Part shown: positions 1-11,039 of the stretch, piece after piece
Numbering within the stretch: the first letter of the stretch is position 1
Layout of the letters: the number at the start of each line of letters is the position of its first letter
DNA from: Prosopocoilus inquinatus
Taxonomy: Eukaryota; Arthropoda; Insecta; Coleoptera; Lucanidae
Length of the DNA: 64,000 bases
Assembly: GCA_036172665.1 (NCBI GenBank)
Contig: CM069874.1
Coordinates: 49,520,707-49,584,706 of the forward strand
Reading direction: 5' to 3'
The notes under the pieces: model-generated
What the model was told of the DNA's origin: nothing
Seen by the model: the letters and a program-made list of their open reading frames with translations, nothing else
Database searches by the model: none
Program-made: the position numbers and the translations under genes

Positions 1-1596
1 GGTATAAAAAGCTTGGTATCTTACATAACAATTTTTTGGAGAAAAATACTTTCGAATTTAAAAAAATTAAAATTTTATTCCTATGATAAACTAATCAAAA
101 ATTATCAACAAATTAGATACGTCTGAGGTGTACCTCGGATTGTCTTCAATCGAGACATCGACCAGTCGACATAAGGGAAACAGAAAAACCCTATGCAAGC
201 CTTACCGTTTGTTCCTAGAACCGAATGATTTTTTAAATTTCCGGTTGATGATGTTTTTTACAATTGAAAAACGCAAGTAACTATGGCGTAGACGAAAGTA
301 ATGTCAAAGTACTGTCAATTAGCTTATAACCGTATATCAAGTACTGCACCTGAGTATTCGTTTTGACTAGAACGGAAATTTGGTAGTGTTGAAAGTGAAT
401 CACGAAAATGGCTTATTTGAGCGAACAAGACAGAATTCAAATTCTAATTATGGTTGGCTTTGGTGATAAAATACGTAGCCATGAAGAAGCCTGTCAATTG
501 TTCAATGCAGAAAATGCAAACCGAACACCGATTTCGCGATCAACGGTGAGCAAAATTGTGGCAAAATTCGCAGAAACTGGCAGTGTGAAAGACAGACCCA
601 AACAAGGTCGTCCAAGAACTGAAGAAGGTACTAGGCTGAACATTCTCTTGGAAGTTCAAAACAACCCCCATACTTCAACAAGAAACATTGCCAGAGATAA
701 TGCAGTCGACTTTTCCACAGTCACAAAGTACTTGAAGAATGAAAAACTTCATCCATATAAAGTCCAACTCGTTCAGGAACTGAATGAAGATGACTTCGAC
801 CGTCGAAACGAGTTCTGTGAACAATTGATGCTACGATGCGATGAGAATCCCGAATTTCTCAGTAATGTGCTTTTTAGCGACGAAGCAACTTTTAAAATAA
901 ACGGTCAGGTGAATCGCCATAATTGTAGATATTGGTCGGGCGAAAATCCTCGATGGGTTCGGGAGGGTCACACCCAAACCCAACAAAAAGTTAATGTGTG
1001 GGCGGGAATAATAGGAGATCGCATTGTGGGACCTGTCTTTCTCGAGGAAAAGTTAAACGCTGAAAGATATTTAGATTTTCTAAGATTTGACCTCGTGCCA
1101 GCATTGGTAATACTGTTTCCGGACAAAGCCAATCCTGGTGCGCCTCATCCCAGAATCTGGTTCCAACAAGATGGAGCACCTCCACATTTTGGCCAGCATG
1201 TTCGCAGGTATTCCGACGAAATTTTCCCAGGGAGATGGATAGGACGAAGGGGAACATATGACTGGCCTGCCCGCTCACCAGATCTCACCCCACTTGATTT
1301 TTTTCTATGGACTTGGATGACCTGAAAACTCGCATTTACGAGGAAATTCGCAATATTGACCCAGAGACAATACGACGTTCCGTAGAAAGTGTGTACGTCC
1401 GTCTTGGCCAATGTCAAATGGCCAACGGTGGACAGTTTGAACACCTCCGTTGATATTTTATCTAATTTGTTCATAATTTTTGATTAGTTTATCATTTTTT
1501 GATTAGTTTATTATAGGAATAAAATTTTAATTTTTTTAAATTCGAAAGTGTTTTTCTCCAAAATATTGTTATGTAAGATACCAAACTTTTTATACC
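1..1596 (+). mobile_element. DD41D Tc1/mariner-superfamily transposon, near complete
   Basis: The first ~119 bases are repeated in reverse complement at about 1459-1596, giving terminal inverted repeats that begin GGTATAAAAAGCTTGG. The right copy differs by a few substitutions and by a 17-18 bp internal duplication (AATGATAAACTAATCAAA). The arms flank one transposase reading frame. If the target is TA, as usual in this superfamily, the TA at bases 3-4 and 1593-1594 could be the duplication, but the left flank lies outside the window, so the exact ends are unresolved. A mobile element is certain; activity is unlikely because the transposase is damaged. Confidence 0.9.
408..1453 (+). pseudogene. 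DD41D transposase with 3' deletion/frameshift
   Basis: The open frame runs from ATG 408 to a stop at 1325 (305 residues). It has an N-terminal helix-turn-helix region (about residues 5-70, with a GRPR motif at 67-70) and an IS630/Tc1/mariner-type DDE core: D158 in FSDEATF, D255 in WFQQDGAPPH and D297 in PDLTPLDFF. The 41-residue gap between the second and third aspartates places it in the DD41D (rosa/Visitor-like) group. After residue 301 the frame breaks. Compared with the related element at 37 kb, about 40 nt encoding the stretch after FFLW are missing. The C-terminal tail (LDDLKTRIYEEI to QFEHLR) continues in another frame to a stop at 1451-1453. All three catalytic residues remain but the C-terminus is lost. 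The role is cut-and-paste transposition in the nucleus, and this copy is probably dead. Confidence 0.85.
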
Positions 1597-1851
1597 GTTG
1601 TATGCACAATGGAATACTTAACTACAAGGGATAATAAAAGTCTAATGTTACCATTTGAAAAAACTGATGACGTCACACCTGAAAGCAATCGGATGGCTAC
1701 AAAATGAAATTCACTATGTCATAAAATGCACGGGACAGAACTCTAATCGACCTGTATCAGGATTTTTTCATCAAACCCAAGATAACAGAAATATGAATTT
1801 TGTTCCATATTTTATCCACACCCTGTATATCTACTACGGGTTCAGCTAATA

Positions 1852-3037
1852 TTGGTCTTGTATGTCAACTCTCTTCAAGAGTTTCTGCAGCAACTCGAAA
1901 ATGAATTTGAAATCATCTCTTCAAAACCTGGAAATTTTGTTGGGATGGAGTTTGACCACAATGAGTTAAATGGACACATACACATCCGCATTCGTCAAAC
2001 AGAATATATTCATAAGATGATTCATAAATTTCGACTTCAGGACGCTGCTTCTACCAGCATTCCAGCAGATTAAAACAATAAACTAACGAAACCGATCAAT
2101 ACTACAATAAATAAAAAAAATATACGTTACCACGAAGCCGTTGGTTCACTCATGTTTGCAGTTATTGTGACACGACCAGATTTTGGTGTCTTTTCTGTAA
2201 CATTGATATGGACTTCATACGTAACAATTATTGCAATGAACCAAGTGAACTTGCAAAATCGGTATTCTGTAAACAGTTTCAGCATGATATCAAGTTAACA
2301 TGTATCTCTCTTTAATTGGCGCTCGGAAATCGACTTCAATTGTTATGAAATCATATCAAGATCTCTTCAATTATTGAACACCATATCAGTTGACGTGAAT
2401 ATCAATGTTACAGAATAGCCTTGATTATTTTTGCCGCAAATCAAGTCAGCAGATATAAGTACATCGAATTACAGTTCATCACATTGGATTGCTGTAAAAC
2501 GGATATTAAAATATTTGTCAGCCAAACTGCTAAACTTGGCATTGGATAACGTAAAAGTTCTTTGTCGTATTACCCAATTGAATACTCAGATTCTGACTTT
2601 GGAAATGATCTTGATACACGTCGTTTTACTTCAGGTTACGTTTTTATTTTATCAGATGGAGCAGTAACTTAGTCCAGTCGTCTACAAAAGACAGTTTCTT
2701 TGTGTGTAACAGAAGCTGAACATATTGCAGCCTCTAAAACAGCGAAAGAAGCAACATACATACGTCAATTTCTGGTGGGTATTGGAGAAAAAATTGAAAA
2801 TCCAACGCCGTTGCTAATGGACAATCAGAGAGCGCTTAGTCTAGTGAAGAATCCAGTTTTTTACAAGAGGGCAAAACATGCTGACATTAAGTATCATTAC
2901 ATCTGTAAAAATTAAAAGACGAAACTATGACTGTTGAGTTCATACCTACTATGAAGGAACTCGCTGACATATTCACTCAACCTATACCTCATGATCAATT
3001 TAATAAATTGGTATTTGAGCTGGGAATGAGAAACTAA
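1852..3037 (+). pseudogene. Ty1/copia retrotransposon pol remnant (RT end and RNase H)
   Basis: Broken reading frames line up in order with the 3' part of copia pol. At 1870-2070 a late RT segment reads through FVGMEFDHNELNGHIHI. Near 2140 comes the signature EAVGSLMFAVIVTRPD. Near 2470 is SSHWIAVKRILKYL, then at 2580-2660 YSDSDFGNDLDTRRFTSGYV. From 2700 the RNase H tail carries VTEAEHIAASKTAKEA, and it ends with KELADIFTQPIPHDQF and a stop at 3035-3037. At least three frameshifts, an in-frame stop before the RNase H tail and a MITE insertion have destroyed it. No LTR, gag, protease or integrase is visible nearby, so it is a 5'-truncated relic. Confidence 0.85.
2193..2415. mobile_element. MITE inserted in the copia remnant
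   Basis: A 17-base sequence, TTCTGTAACATTGATAT (2193-2209), is perfectly repeated in reverse complement at 2399-2415. The 223-bp interval lies between two copia segments that would otherwise be contiguous (TRPDFGVFSV before, SSHWIAVKRI after). It has no coding capacity. It is probably a non-autonomous DNA transposon; its superfamily is not clear. Confidence 0.6.
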
Positions 3038-5078
3038 AGTGGCAAATTATGCAATCAAGCATTCAAATGGATGGAGTATTAGAATATCTGATTTATCGTG
3101 CTTCATTTTGGGATAAATAGTGTTCTCTAGGAAGTCGTAATTTTAAGTGTTGAAGTTTTAAAGCAGTGAAAACGATAAAATTGAAAAGTGATCGTCTATT
3201 AAATGTGACATTTACTTTTTTATATAAAATTTACTTAGCGTCTCTTGATGACATTTTTTGCCTTAGGTAGCAGGATTCTCAATCTTTTGAAACATATACA
3301 CAATATTCTCGACAAGACAATAAGAAGAAAACGTAATAATAATCTTATTTGTGTCGTATTACTTTGAAATGGCAAACGGATATTTCTTTTCTCGGCATAT
3401 TCCAACGGTCATACTGAGATGCGCGCCGAGGAATAAGGACCCAATATAATAACGAAATTCGCGAAGGCGTGAACAAACACGCGCAAACTTCGACGCTCTT
3501 TTCCACTCTGGTTAATTCCATTAGACAAAGGAATATTTAAAAGACCGGCGCGGCGCAAAAGAGAAAACGAAGTTTAACCGCAAGGAACAAGTTTCCGCAG
3601 TGTATTATAATTAATTAATCAGTCGATTATGAAGTGTATTATGAAAAGCTGTAGGATATTTTCGGTCATTTGTTAATGTCGCCGGCAATTTGAACGCTAA
3701 TCAATCAAATGCGTTTAATGGCCGACGGACCAGACGTTTCTTCGACTTTTGTGTACGTACCACTCTTCGAATTTGCTCTAATTTCTTAAAGCGACTCGAT
3801 GAGAAATAAAATCTTTCTATTACGTAGTTTGCCTGTTTAATCATTACAGATATACTCATTAATCAAGATAATAGTTGTTCTTAACAAATCGACCGCACTC
3901 CGATTAATTGGTGTATAATTACAACAAAAAAATCAACTGCAATTACACAAGGAAAATTCATTATATCAAATGTATTGAAAATATTCAAGGATTTTCTGTG
4001 TAATTATTACATTAAACATATCAACGCAAGTAAAGGATAATTTTCCTTCTAATTAAACTATGATTTAATTTAATGTTATCAGGTTTAGATATTCAACTAC
4101 GTGCAATTTAATAATTATCTTCTTCTGTTATGTTTCAGCAACTAAACGTTTTCCTCTATAAATCATATTAGAAGTATCTCCAGATTCATCGTTGTCGTTT
4201 ATTTATTATGGATTTATGATGGACGGTTTAAGACGGTCGTTGCTTTGGGATTGATCTCTCTCGGACTTGCGTCTGGTATTCGTCTTTATAGTTCATTATT
4301 TTGTGTCGAGATTGTACATACAAACTGGAACTACAAAACGGTGTTGTATGAAAAACATACCTGCTTCCATATTTCTTGTGGCGGATTGTACTCATAGTTT
4401 ACTAGACAAACTAGTATGTTTACAGGGTAAAAATAAAAATATCTCGCTGTGTACATTAAATACTGAGTAAACACTCTTCATGCGCAAACTTTTTCGTCAA
4501 TCCACGGATGACAACTTGACAAAACTGATAATTACCAGAAAAATCTAGCATCTGTGATAATAGTTAAACTTAAACTTCACATTTCTCCACGAACCAATAA
4601 TTAATTAACAGACATTAGTAATTAAATTACGACAACGACATTTAAAAATGTGCAATACGTACGCTCGGACTTATGTGTGATGCAGAAGGTTACTCACCTG
4701 AAAAGAAAATAAATTGTTAATACTGTCCAGACAGGAAGCTGACAACTAAGGAATAAATATTAATATGATATTAGAGGACATAAACTAAGCGTGTATATGT
4801 GAATTTATGAATTCATATACGATATGAATAAAAAAAGCAGTTTTGCTGCAGCAGGTAGCTGAAGACGTGCTCGTAATGCACTGCTTCTTATTATTTCTTT
4901 TTTATGCTTTATCTGATTTGTAGAACTGCGAAGTAAATAGGTGTTTGAAATTCCTGAAGTGCCTTCAGAAGTAAAAAATCGCAGTATTATTTTACAAGGA
5001 ATTAAATCTACATTTTTTCTGATTGAATGATATTATCACTTTAACTGTGTTCATAGGCATAACGTTGAGTCCTCAGTG
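3038..5078. other. Noncoding interval with a CpG-containing patch
   Basis: No supported coding region. Most is AT-rich. A patch at about 3410-3760 is clearly richer in G+C and CpG (ATGCGCGCCGAGG, GACCGGCGCGGCGC) and contains TTAATTAATTAATC. It resembles no repeat elsewhere in the window and could be single-copy host DNA. Confidence 0.5.
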
Positions 5079-5087
5079 TCATCACTA

Positions 5088-5230
5088 CAGGACGGAATTA
5101 TATATTTTGTTCGGGTTTATTTCGAACGAGGCGGCAAAGAGAGTGTGTGCATTCACGCGTCGCTGCAGCGTTACACGTTTGCCGCCTCGTTTGTATTTAA
5201 TCGAACAAAATATATAATTCCGTTCCCTAG
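5088..5230. mobile_element. hAT-like MITE with 8-9 bp target duplication
   Basis: Terminal inverted repeats of about 45 bases: the left end CAGGACGGAATTATATATTT is matched by the right end read in reverse (CTAGGGAACGGAATTATATA), and GAGGCGGCAAA pairs with TTTGCCGCCTC inside. The 143-bp unit is flanked by TCATCACTA at 5079-5087 and 5231-5239. An 8-9 bp duplication with CAGG termini fits the hAT superfamily, whose duplications are normally 8 bp. Confidence 0.7.
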
Positions 5231-5492
5231 TCATCACTAAGGATCAAATTTTAGGTCAAATGCCTTTTTTTATTAGTTTTTAAGGTTTTAAAGACATTTT
5301 TGCATATCTTTTCTTTTCATTAAATTTCATGTAATTTGGTCAAATTTTATTTCACCTAAATTAACAAATCCTAAAAAAATCTTCTACCTAATTTGCCCTT
5401 TTTCACCTTAGTTGCACCTTTCTCGTGAAACAATAAAACTTTTTATACATAAATTGGATTTTCTCTCGGAACCTCCGAACGTAAATAATTTA

Positions 5493-5760
5493 GAAAAATT
5501 TTGTGCAAATCGTTTTTGATTGCAGTGAGAACCTCGAGCAGCCTCTGGACAGCTGTTTCAGCCCTGCTTGGGACTTCTTCAGCAGAAACGTAGCTCGACA
5601 TTCCCACTGCAGACCAAAAACGACTTGCCCAATTTATTCGCAAATGACAGCAAGCATGACCGCCTTGCATGGGGGACTCATTAGGAGCAAATCCCGCTTG
5701 AATTTGTCTATCCTACTGCAATGTTAGGTCAAAAAGCGATAGTAAGATGTCGCTATTTTA
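5493..5760. repeat. 310-bp-family repeat, rearranged copy
   Basis: The segment from the CTCGAGCAGCCTCTGGACAG region through GCATGACCGCCTTGCATGGG to AAAGCGATAGTAAGATGTCG matches the repeat that forms the array at 45.9-46.7 kb and the copy at 25.8 kb. Here the hairpin-bearing half is inverted relative to the other half, so this copy is rearranged. Read on the minus strand it still holds the peptide frame SRAETAVQRLLEVLTAIKND. Confidence 0.7.
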
Positions 5761-6229
5761 TATGTTCGTAAATAATTTAGGTAAAATTATCAATAAATCG
5801 TTTTCAAAGTTTAACCAGACAGTATTAAAATTGGAAATAGCACAGTGAATGTGACCGAGCTCAGAAAACCAAAGTAGTTGAGTTTAATAATAAATAATAA
5901 AGTAAAACAAGCGAAGAAATGAGTTTTTAGTTAATTCTTATCTGTAAAAAATATATTTCAATTCTTTACCTCGTAAGTGAAATAAAGAAACAAAAACAAG
6001 ACGATTTTCTTCATGAGCCGGCGAAAAATAAAAACGAAAGGTTGTCGATTTCAAGATTAACTTCGTATTATTTTTTCATAAAAAGACCTAAAATCAAAAC
6101 AAAAGCCTTCGAACTGGCTTCGTGAATTTGGCCCCCACAATATTAGTTTATGAACTTACAATTTCGTAGCAATTAGTAATCGATTAGTAATTACTTATGA
6201 CCGATAGGCAATAATTTGTAAGATCTTTG
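5761..6229. other. AT-rich noncoding interval
   Basis: No coding region, repeat boundary or RNA gene can be supported here. Confidence 0.5.
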
Positions 6230-8335
6230 TTCGGGAGAAAATCACAGTTGACTATTTTGTTGCTAAGTTCTCGGAAGCCTCCAACTATTTTAATTATAAT
6301 ATTTTTTCGTTACCAATAATTAGTAAGTTTTTTGTAATCTCGAAAGTGTAATTTGTAAGTGATCCTTTTACGCTATTTTCATTAATTAATTTTCTGCGTG
6401 CTAACTTCTCGGGAGCACCTTACTTAATAAACTTTAAATATTTATTCAACTTAATATTTAGTAAGCCTTTAGTAAGTATTTGTAAGTGAAAAATTATAAT
6501 TTGTAACTGAAACTACACCTGAAACAATTAAGTTAAAAATGTAAAAATGACAACAAAACAAGTACGTATTAGGTATGGTCCGGGGGTTTGGTTGACATTT
6601 ACCTTAGTTGATGAGGTTTGGAGAGAAACTGTCATATTCTTTATCTTTTCAATCACATACCACTTATGAAATAGCAATAGTATGTTTTATTCTTTCGGCT
6701 AATAGCGAAACGTTGAGTGTTTTTCCAATCATATTTCTGTCCAGTTCAAAATTAAAAAAAAACATTTACTTACAATTTTCATCGGACAAGAATCAACTTC
6801 ATTCATATAATAATAATAAACTATGACTCGCGTACTCACGCGTGTTGCCATTTATTTAAATGGTACTGGTTTCCCTTTATGAAAATCCTTACCCGATATT
6901 CGGAGAATACCCATGGGATAACTTATTATGTAGCAAATTGGCTTCAATTTGTCAATTCTAGTGCAATATTAGTTCATAAGCAATCGTAGGATATCGCTGT
7001 TTAAACGAAATCTTATGTGAAAAGGGCCTTGGCTAGAAAGCTGAAATATCGTTTAAAATTTTCTTGTGCATACATCAGTTTAGAACTCAAGAATAAATTT
7101 TATTCTATAGTGAGTTCCTTTCAGTTGTGATAAAAGGTGTTTCTATCTGAGTATTGTAAAAATATTTTAAGAACAAGAATTTTCATAAGACAATGTTAAT
7201 TTCATTTGATTAAAGATTTATTAAACGTTATAAGTAGTGTCCAAACATAAACTACTGCTACTGTCATTAAGTTTCTTGTCAAATTTTTACGATGCACTTC
7301 GAGATATGCCAAAACTATAGTTTCTGGTTCTTCATCAATTGAAACACAGCAATCTTAATGAATTTGTAAAAATCAAAATATCTTCTTTATTTATTAATTT
7401 CCGATAAAATGATAAAGGATAATTTTAATTCAGAATTTTATTCTTTATCGATTGGTCAAATAATATACAGCGTGTTCCATTAAAAAAAAACTCTTCTTTT
7501 CCCTTTATTTCGTAAGCTCAATGTACAATTGTTTTTTTTTAAATGCATCGTTGCAATCAGGCCAAAAAGTACTACTAGTTTGCTAATTTAACCATATCTG
7601 TAACTTTAATAATAAAGTTAGCATTAGTGCCGAGTTATTTTTGAACAGTCTGTATACTATATACATTTACTCTTTGTTACATTGAGGTTTTTTCAATAAA
7701 TATACAAATTTTGTTACTTTTCCTTCAATTACCTCAATATACCACAAAAAAAACTTCAAACTTAAGTATCTTCAAGGCGTACCGATACTCATAATTTTGC
7801 TACCAGGGTACCCGTTACTGATACCCGCGTAGTTACCCATTACCCATTACCCGATAAGAACTATTATTTGTATAGTTACTATTTCATAAGTAGTTTTATG
7901 TTTTTATGTTTTATGTGGTTGAAAAGATAGAGAACATGACAGTTTTTTTCAAACCTCATCAAGTAAGGTAAATGTCAACCAAACCCACGGACCCTATGAT
8001 ACGTACTTGTTTTGTTGTCATTTTTAACTTAATTGTTTCAGTTGTAGTTTCTGTTACAAATTATAATTTTTCACTTACAAATACATACTAAAGGCTTACT
8101 AAATATTAAGCAGAATAAATATTTAAAGTTTATTAAGTAAGGTGCTCCCGAGAAGTTAGCACGCAAAAAATTAATTAATGAAAATAGCGTAAAAGGATCA
8201 CTTACAAATTACACTTTCGAGATTACAAAAACTTACTATTAACTTACTAATTATTGGTAACGCAAAAATATTATAATTAAAATAGTTGGGGGCTCCCGAG
8301 AAATTAGCATCAAAATAGTCAACTGTGTTCGAACT
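6230..8335. mobile_element. Long-arm fold-back element (~2.1 kb)
   Basis: The interval 6243-6660 is repeated in reverse complement at about 7905-8328. Shared stretches include CACAGTTGACTATTTTG, the CTAACTTCTCGGGAGCACCT block and GGTTTGGTTGACATTTACCT. Arms of ~420 bp with many substitutions enclose ~1.25 kb of noncoding interior. That interior holds a separate MITE (7468-7652) and, at 6703-6790, a block also found at 58.8 kb. No transposase is present, so it would depend on an enzyme in trans. Confidence 0.7.
7468..7652. mobile_element. 185-bp TA-flanked MITE, copy A
   Basis: Starts CAGCGTGTTCCATTAAAA after TA (7466-7467) and ends TATTTTTGAACAGTCTG before TA (7653-7654). It is the same length as, and colinear with, 14781-14965, sharing GTGCCGAGTTATTTTTGAAC. 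TA flanks and imperfect termini suggest mobilisation by a Tc1/mariner-type transposase. Confidence 0.7.
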
Positions 8336-8410
8336 TGATAAAAAGGTGAAAAACAAAACCAAAGGTCATTGAATTTATACTTAGTTTAATAGAAAATTAC
8401 GAAAAGCATG

Positions 8411-8585
8411 GTTATAATGACCAAGCCCGAGACATAGTTGGGCAAATACCCCTCATTCTGCAGAGCGGACAATGTTTTGTATTAGCAGGCGCGTATGCTA
8501 AAGCGTACTTCACCCGACCGCCAGCATTGTCCGCTCTATAGAATGGGGAGCATTTGCCCAAGTATGTCTCGGTTTTGATCATAAC
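8411..8585. repeat. Palindromic MITE-like element
   Basis: GTTATAATGACCAAGCCCGA followed by GACATAGTTGGGCAAATACC on the left pairs with the reverse complement on the right (CATTTGCCCAAGTATGTCTC, then GGTTTTGATCATAAC). GAGCGGACAATG pairs with CATTGTCCGCTC. Arms of ~65 bp enclose a GC-richer loop (GGCGCGTATGC). Confidence 0.6.
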
Positions 8586-8588
8586 AGA

Positions 8589-9309
8589 ATTCATTTAGAA
8601 TTGACTTAACATATTTTTTATAGTCAGTAATTCGGTTTCAGTTCAGTGCTAACCGCTGTTATTACCATACTCAACATGTTGAGAGTACTTTATGTAAGCA
8701 TTATCGGAACGAGTGAAGAATTTAATGGACGGATCTGACTTAAAATAAGTAAGAAACACGGCTAATAATTTTAGAAATTTAATTTTGTGCAAAATGTTGA
8801 ACGATGACTTTAATTTTAATTATTTATTTGATTTCAGTGGACCTCTTTAGCAACCTACCGTCAGAAAATATATAAAAACCTAAATTATGTAGCTTTCTCT
8901 GACCTAAAAGCCCGGTCGTTAGTCATCACTGATCACCCCTTCATTTCTGAGGTTCCACTCTCAGCAGCTTTGCATAAGTGTGTGGATTTATTTGTCTAAT
9001 GCCTGCGTACAGAAATTAAGCTGCAGTAAATTACGAGATCACGGCTGGTCCACAGTGAACAGTGAACAGTAAACCCGGGTCATCATCACTCATGACAAAA
9101 AGTGTTCTGGCGATGTATGGATTACCATAAATAGTAAGAAAGCTGTTTTAATGTAATCATACACTGGTTTCGCTTCACAACTACTCACTCTTGCACATTT
9201 TTAAATTTATTAATATATCGATTTTAAATTTTCGTCTTTTCATTTTTAAAACCTTTTTCTTTTGCTGCAAGTCATGGCCTTCCATGATAGAACACAAATT
9301 GCTAAAAGT
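8589..9309. other. Noncoding interval
   Basis: AT-rich, no supported gene. A short direct repeat (ACAGTGAACAGTGAACAG) lies near 9054. Confidence 0.5.
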
Positions 9310-9588
9310 TAAGAAAACACTGCTGTGTATTGTTGGGGCCTTGACTTTTCTGTCAATCTTGTGATATCTATTATATCTTCTTCTTCTTCTATTGATTTCT
9401 CCTTTTCTTCTTCCTCTTCTGAGTTTTCCGTTGCCCTTCTTTCTGTTACGTCCTGTCTGTTCTTTGTGTTCCTTTCTGTTTCTTGTCCATTTTCTCGTTT
9501 TACCTCCGAGCTTACTTCTCTAATTAAACGTAAAATTTTATTCTGCCAATTTTCTTGTCCTTTGGTTTTTCTTTCGGGAAGGTCTCAT
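9310..9588 (-). other. Glu/Lys-rich open frame without start codon
   Basis: On the minus strand about 90 codons are open between a TGA near 9588 and a TAA near 9310, with no ATG near the upstream end. The product would be charged, with a SEEEEEKEKSIEEEED stretch (the complement of a CTT-rich tract at 9376-9425), and would end in SRPQQYTAVFS. A second RPQQYT coding stretch lies just upstream on the minus strand near 9600-9640, so the segment may be partly duplicated. It could be a fragment of an unrecognised retroelement, a host exon, or chance opening across a polypyrimidine tract. No family is recognised. Confidence 0.2.
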
Positions 9589-9589
9589 G

Positions 9590-10039
9590 TTGAGCGTCAT
9601 AAATTATTGTCGTGTATTGCTGTGGCCTCTCAAGGAATGGGTCCATGATTATATTAATCCTTTATTCTCTCTCAAAGGAAAGCCAAAATTTTTCTCATTT
9701 AAATATGAGATCCAGTTTGCACACAAACGCCGATGTGACACCATCAGTTTGCAGGCTGCTGAGTCACCCCCACCGTTGTTTGCACACAACCCAAAATCTC
9801 ATTTAATCAGTTGTTTTAAAATCTTGTATAGTTTTGTATTGTTTTAAAACGGACGACCAATTCGTATCCTAGCACGCTCATGAAGATGAATCACCACCTA
9901 GCACTTGCTATGTAAAATAATACCTATTTTGTTCGTAAAAACGCGGGCTTCTACTTTGGAATTTACCTGAAAAACAAATGATAGCTTAGAATAATATTAT
10001 TACAATTAGAAATATTGAAAAACAGGAACCAATTACTAT
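9590..10039. other. Unassigned interval
   Basis: A minus-strand frame of ~50 codons (about 9670-9820, containing GGGDSAACKLMVSH) is open but shows no recognisable domain. Otherwise noncoding. Confidence 0.3.
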
Positions 10040-10860
10040 AACACCGAAGGACCTCCGGATGCAGCCTGCACCCTGTACCGAGTAGTGGAAACCGCGGTGC
10101 ATTCGTCTCCTTCCTTCGTACTTGCTGTCTTTCGCCGGCCTCCCGGGATCTTGGCGGCAGTTGTTTTGCGACCCCTTTTCGAGTTCGCCGCCTGACCACC
10201 CCATCAGTTTCGCCTATTCCCCTTGCGATTACATGCAACCTCCGGAGAAAGTGGCTGTACCACCGGGTACACCCCCGAAACGAAGGAAGCGAGCCTCCTC
10301 CAACTCTCTTCTTTGGGGAACCCGGTGTCGGACACTCCGACGGAACTGCTGAATTCCCCGCAATCCCTGGTTCAAGACAATCCTTGTGGTCAATTATGTG
10401 GACATAAACAATACCGCACCTGCGAAGACCAACGAATCTTGCACCCGGCGACACAAAAATTGATTTCCGACGATCAACCAAATAACACACCACAGCGAAA
10501 ATTATTTCCACTGGTATGGTGCCCGGGAGAATGATTTTCCGGAAGAAGGCAGAAAGAGAAAACCAAAGACTAGAAAACATGAGACGATGTACGCAACCAA
10601 ATTGGGTACTGAGTCGACCGATTCACACTACACTAACCCTTTCAAGCTCCATGTATGCCTTAATTGCAAATTTATTTCCAACAAGACAATTGTTTATCTA
10701 AAAACACTTCTAAACAATATTTCGTTTGTACCATGCATTCCGCTCCATATCAAATTACCACGACTTCGCCTTTTCGCCATGAAGAGAAAGTGTAACAGAA
10801 AATATAATTACATATATACAAACGGTTACATAATTACAGCTCCCAGCAAAGTAAAATGAG
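10040..10860 (+). pseudogene. Possible retroelement gag/ORF1-like remnant
   Basis: A GC-rich block stands out from its AT-rich surroundings. Two overlapping plus frames appear to be one protein broken by a frameshift near 10310. The first carries MQPPEKVAVPPGTPPKRRKR. The second continues with NPVSDTPTELLNSPQSLVQ and then KLISDDQPNNTPQRKL, with a basic stretch downstream (PEEGRKRKPKTRKHE). Proline-, serine- and lysine-rich composition of this sort is common in gag-like ORF1 proteins of non-LTR elements, but no zinc knuckle or RRM is seen, so the assignment is an inference. The overlapping 205-codon minus frame is taken as its shadow. Confidence 0.3.
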
Positions 10861-11039
10861 TCATCGGGATTATTCAAGGCCAAAGCCGTACCCAAAGCTT
10901 ATGTAAACTGGAAATTAGATCAACTATTTTTATATAAATAAAGGGTTTTCCAATAGGGTCGGGTCGACGTTGAAATTTAATAAAACAAGCTGTGTGTGAG
11001 GATATTAGCGAAATTCTTTTTTTTATTTGAAAGGCCCTT

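Noticed and set aside
9963..10580. 205-codon minus-strand open frame
   Set aside because: No recognisable domain; it lies antisense to a more gag-like plus-strand reading and in a GC-rich block where long antisense openings are expected.
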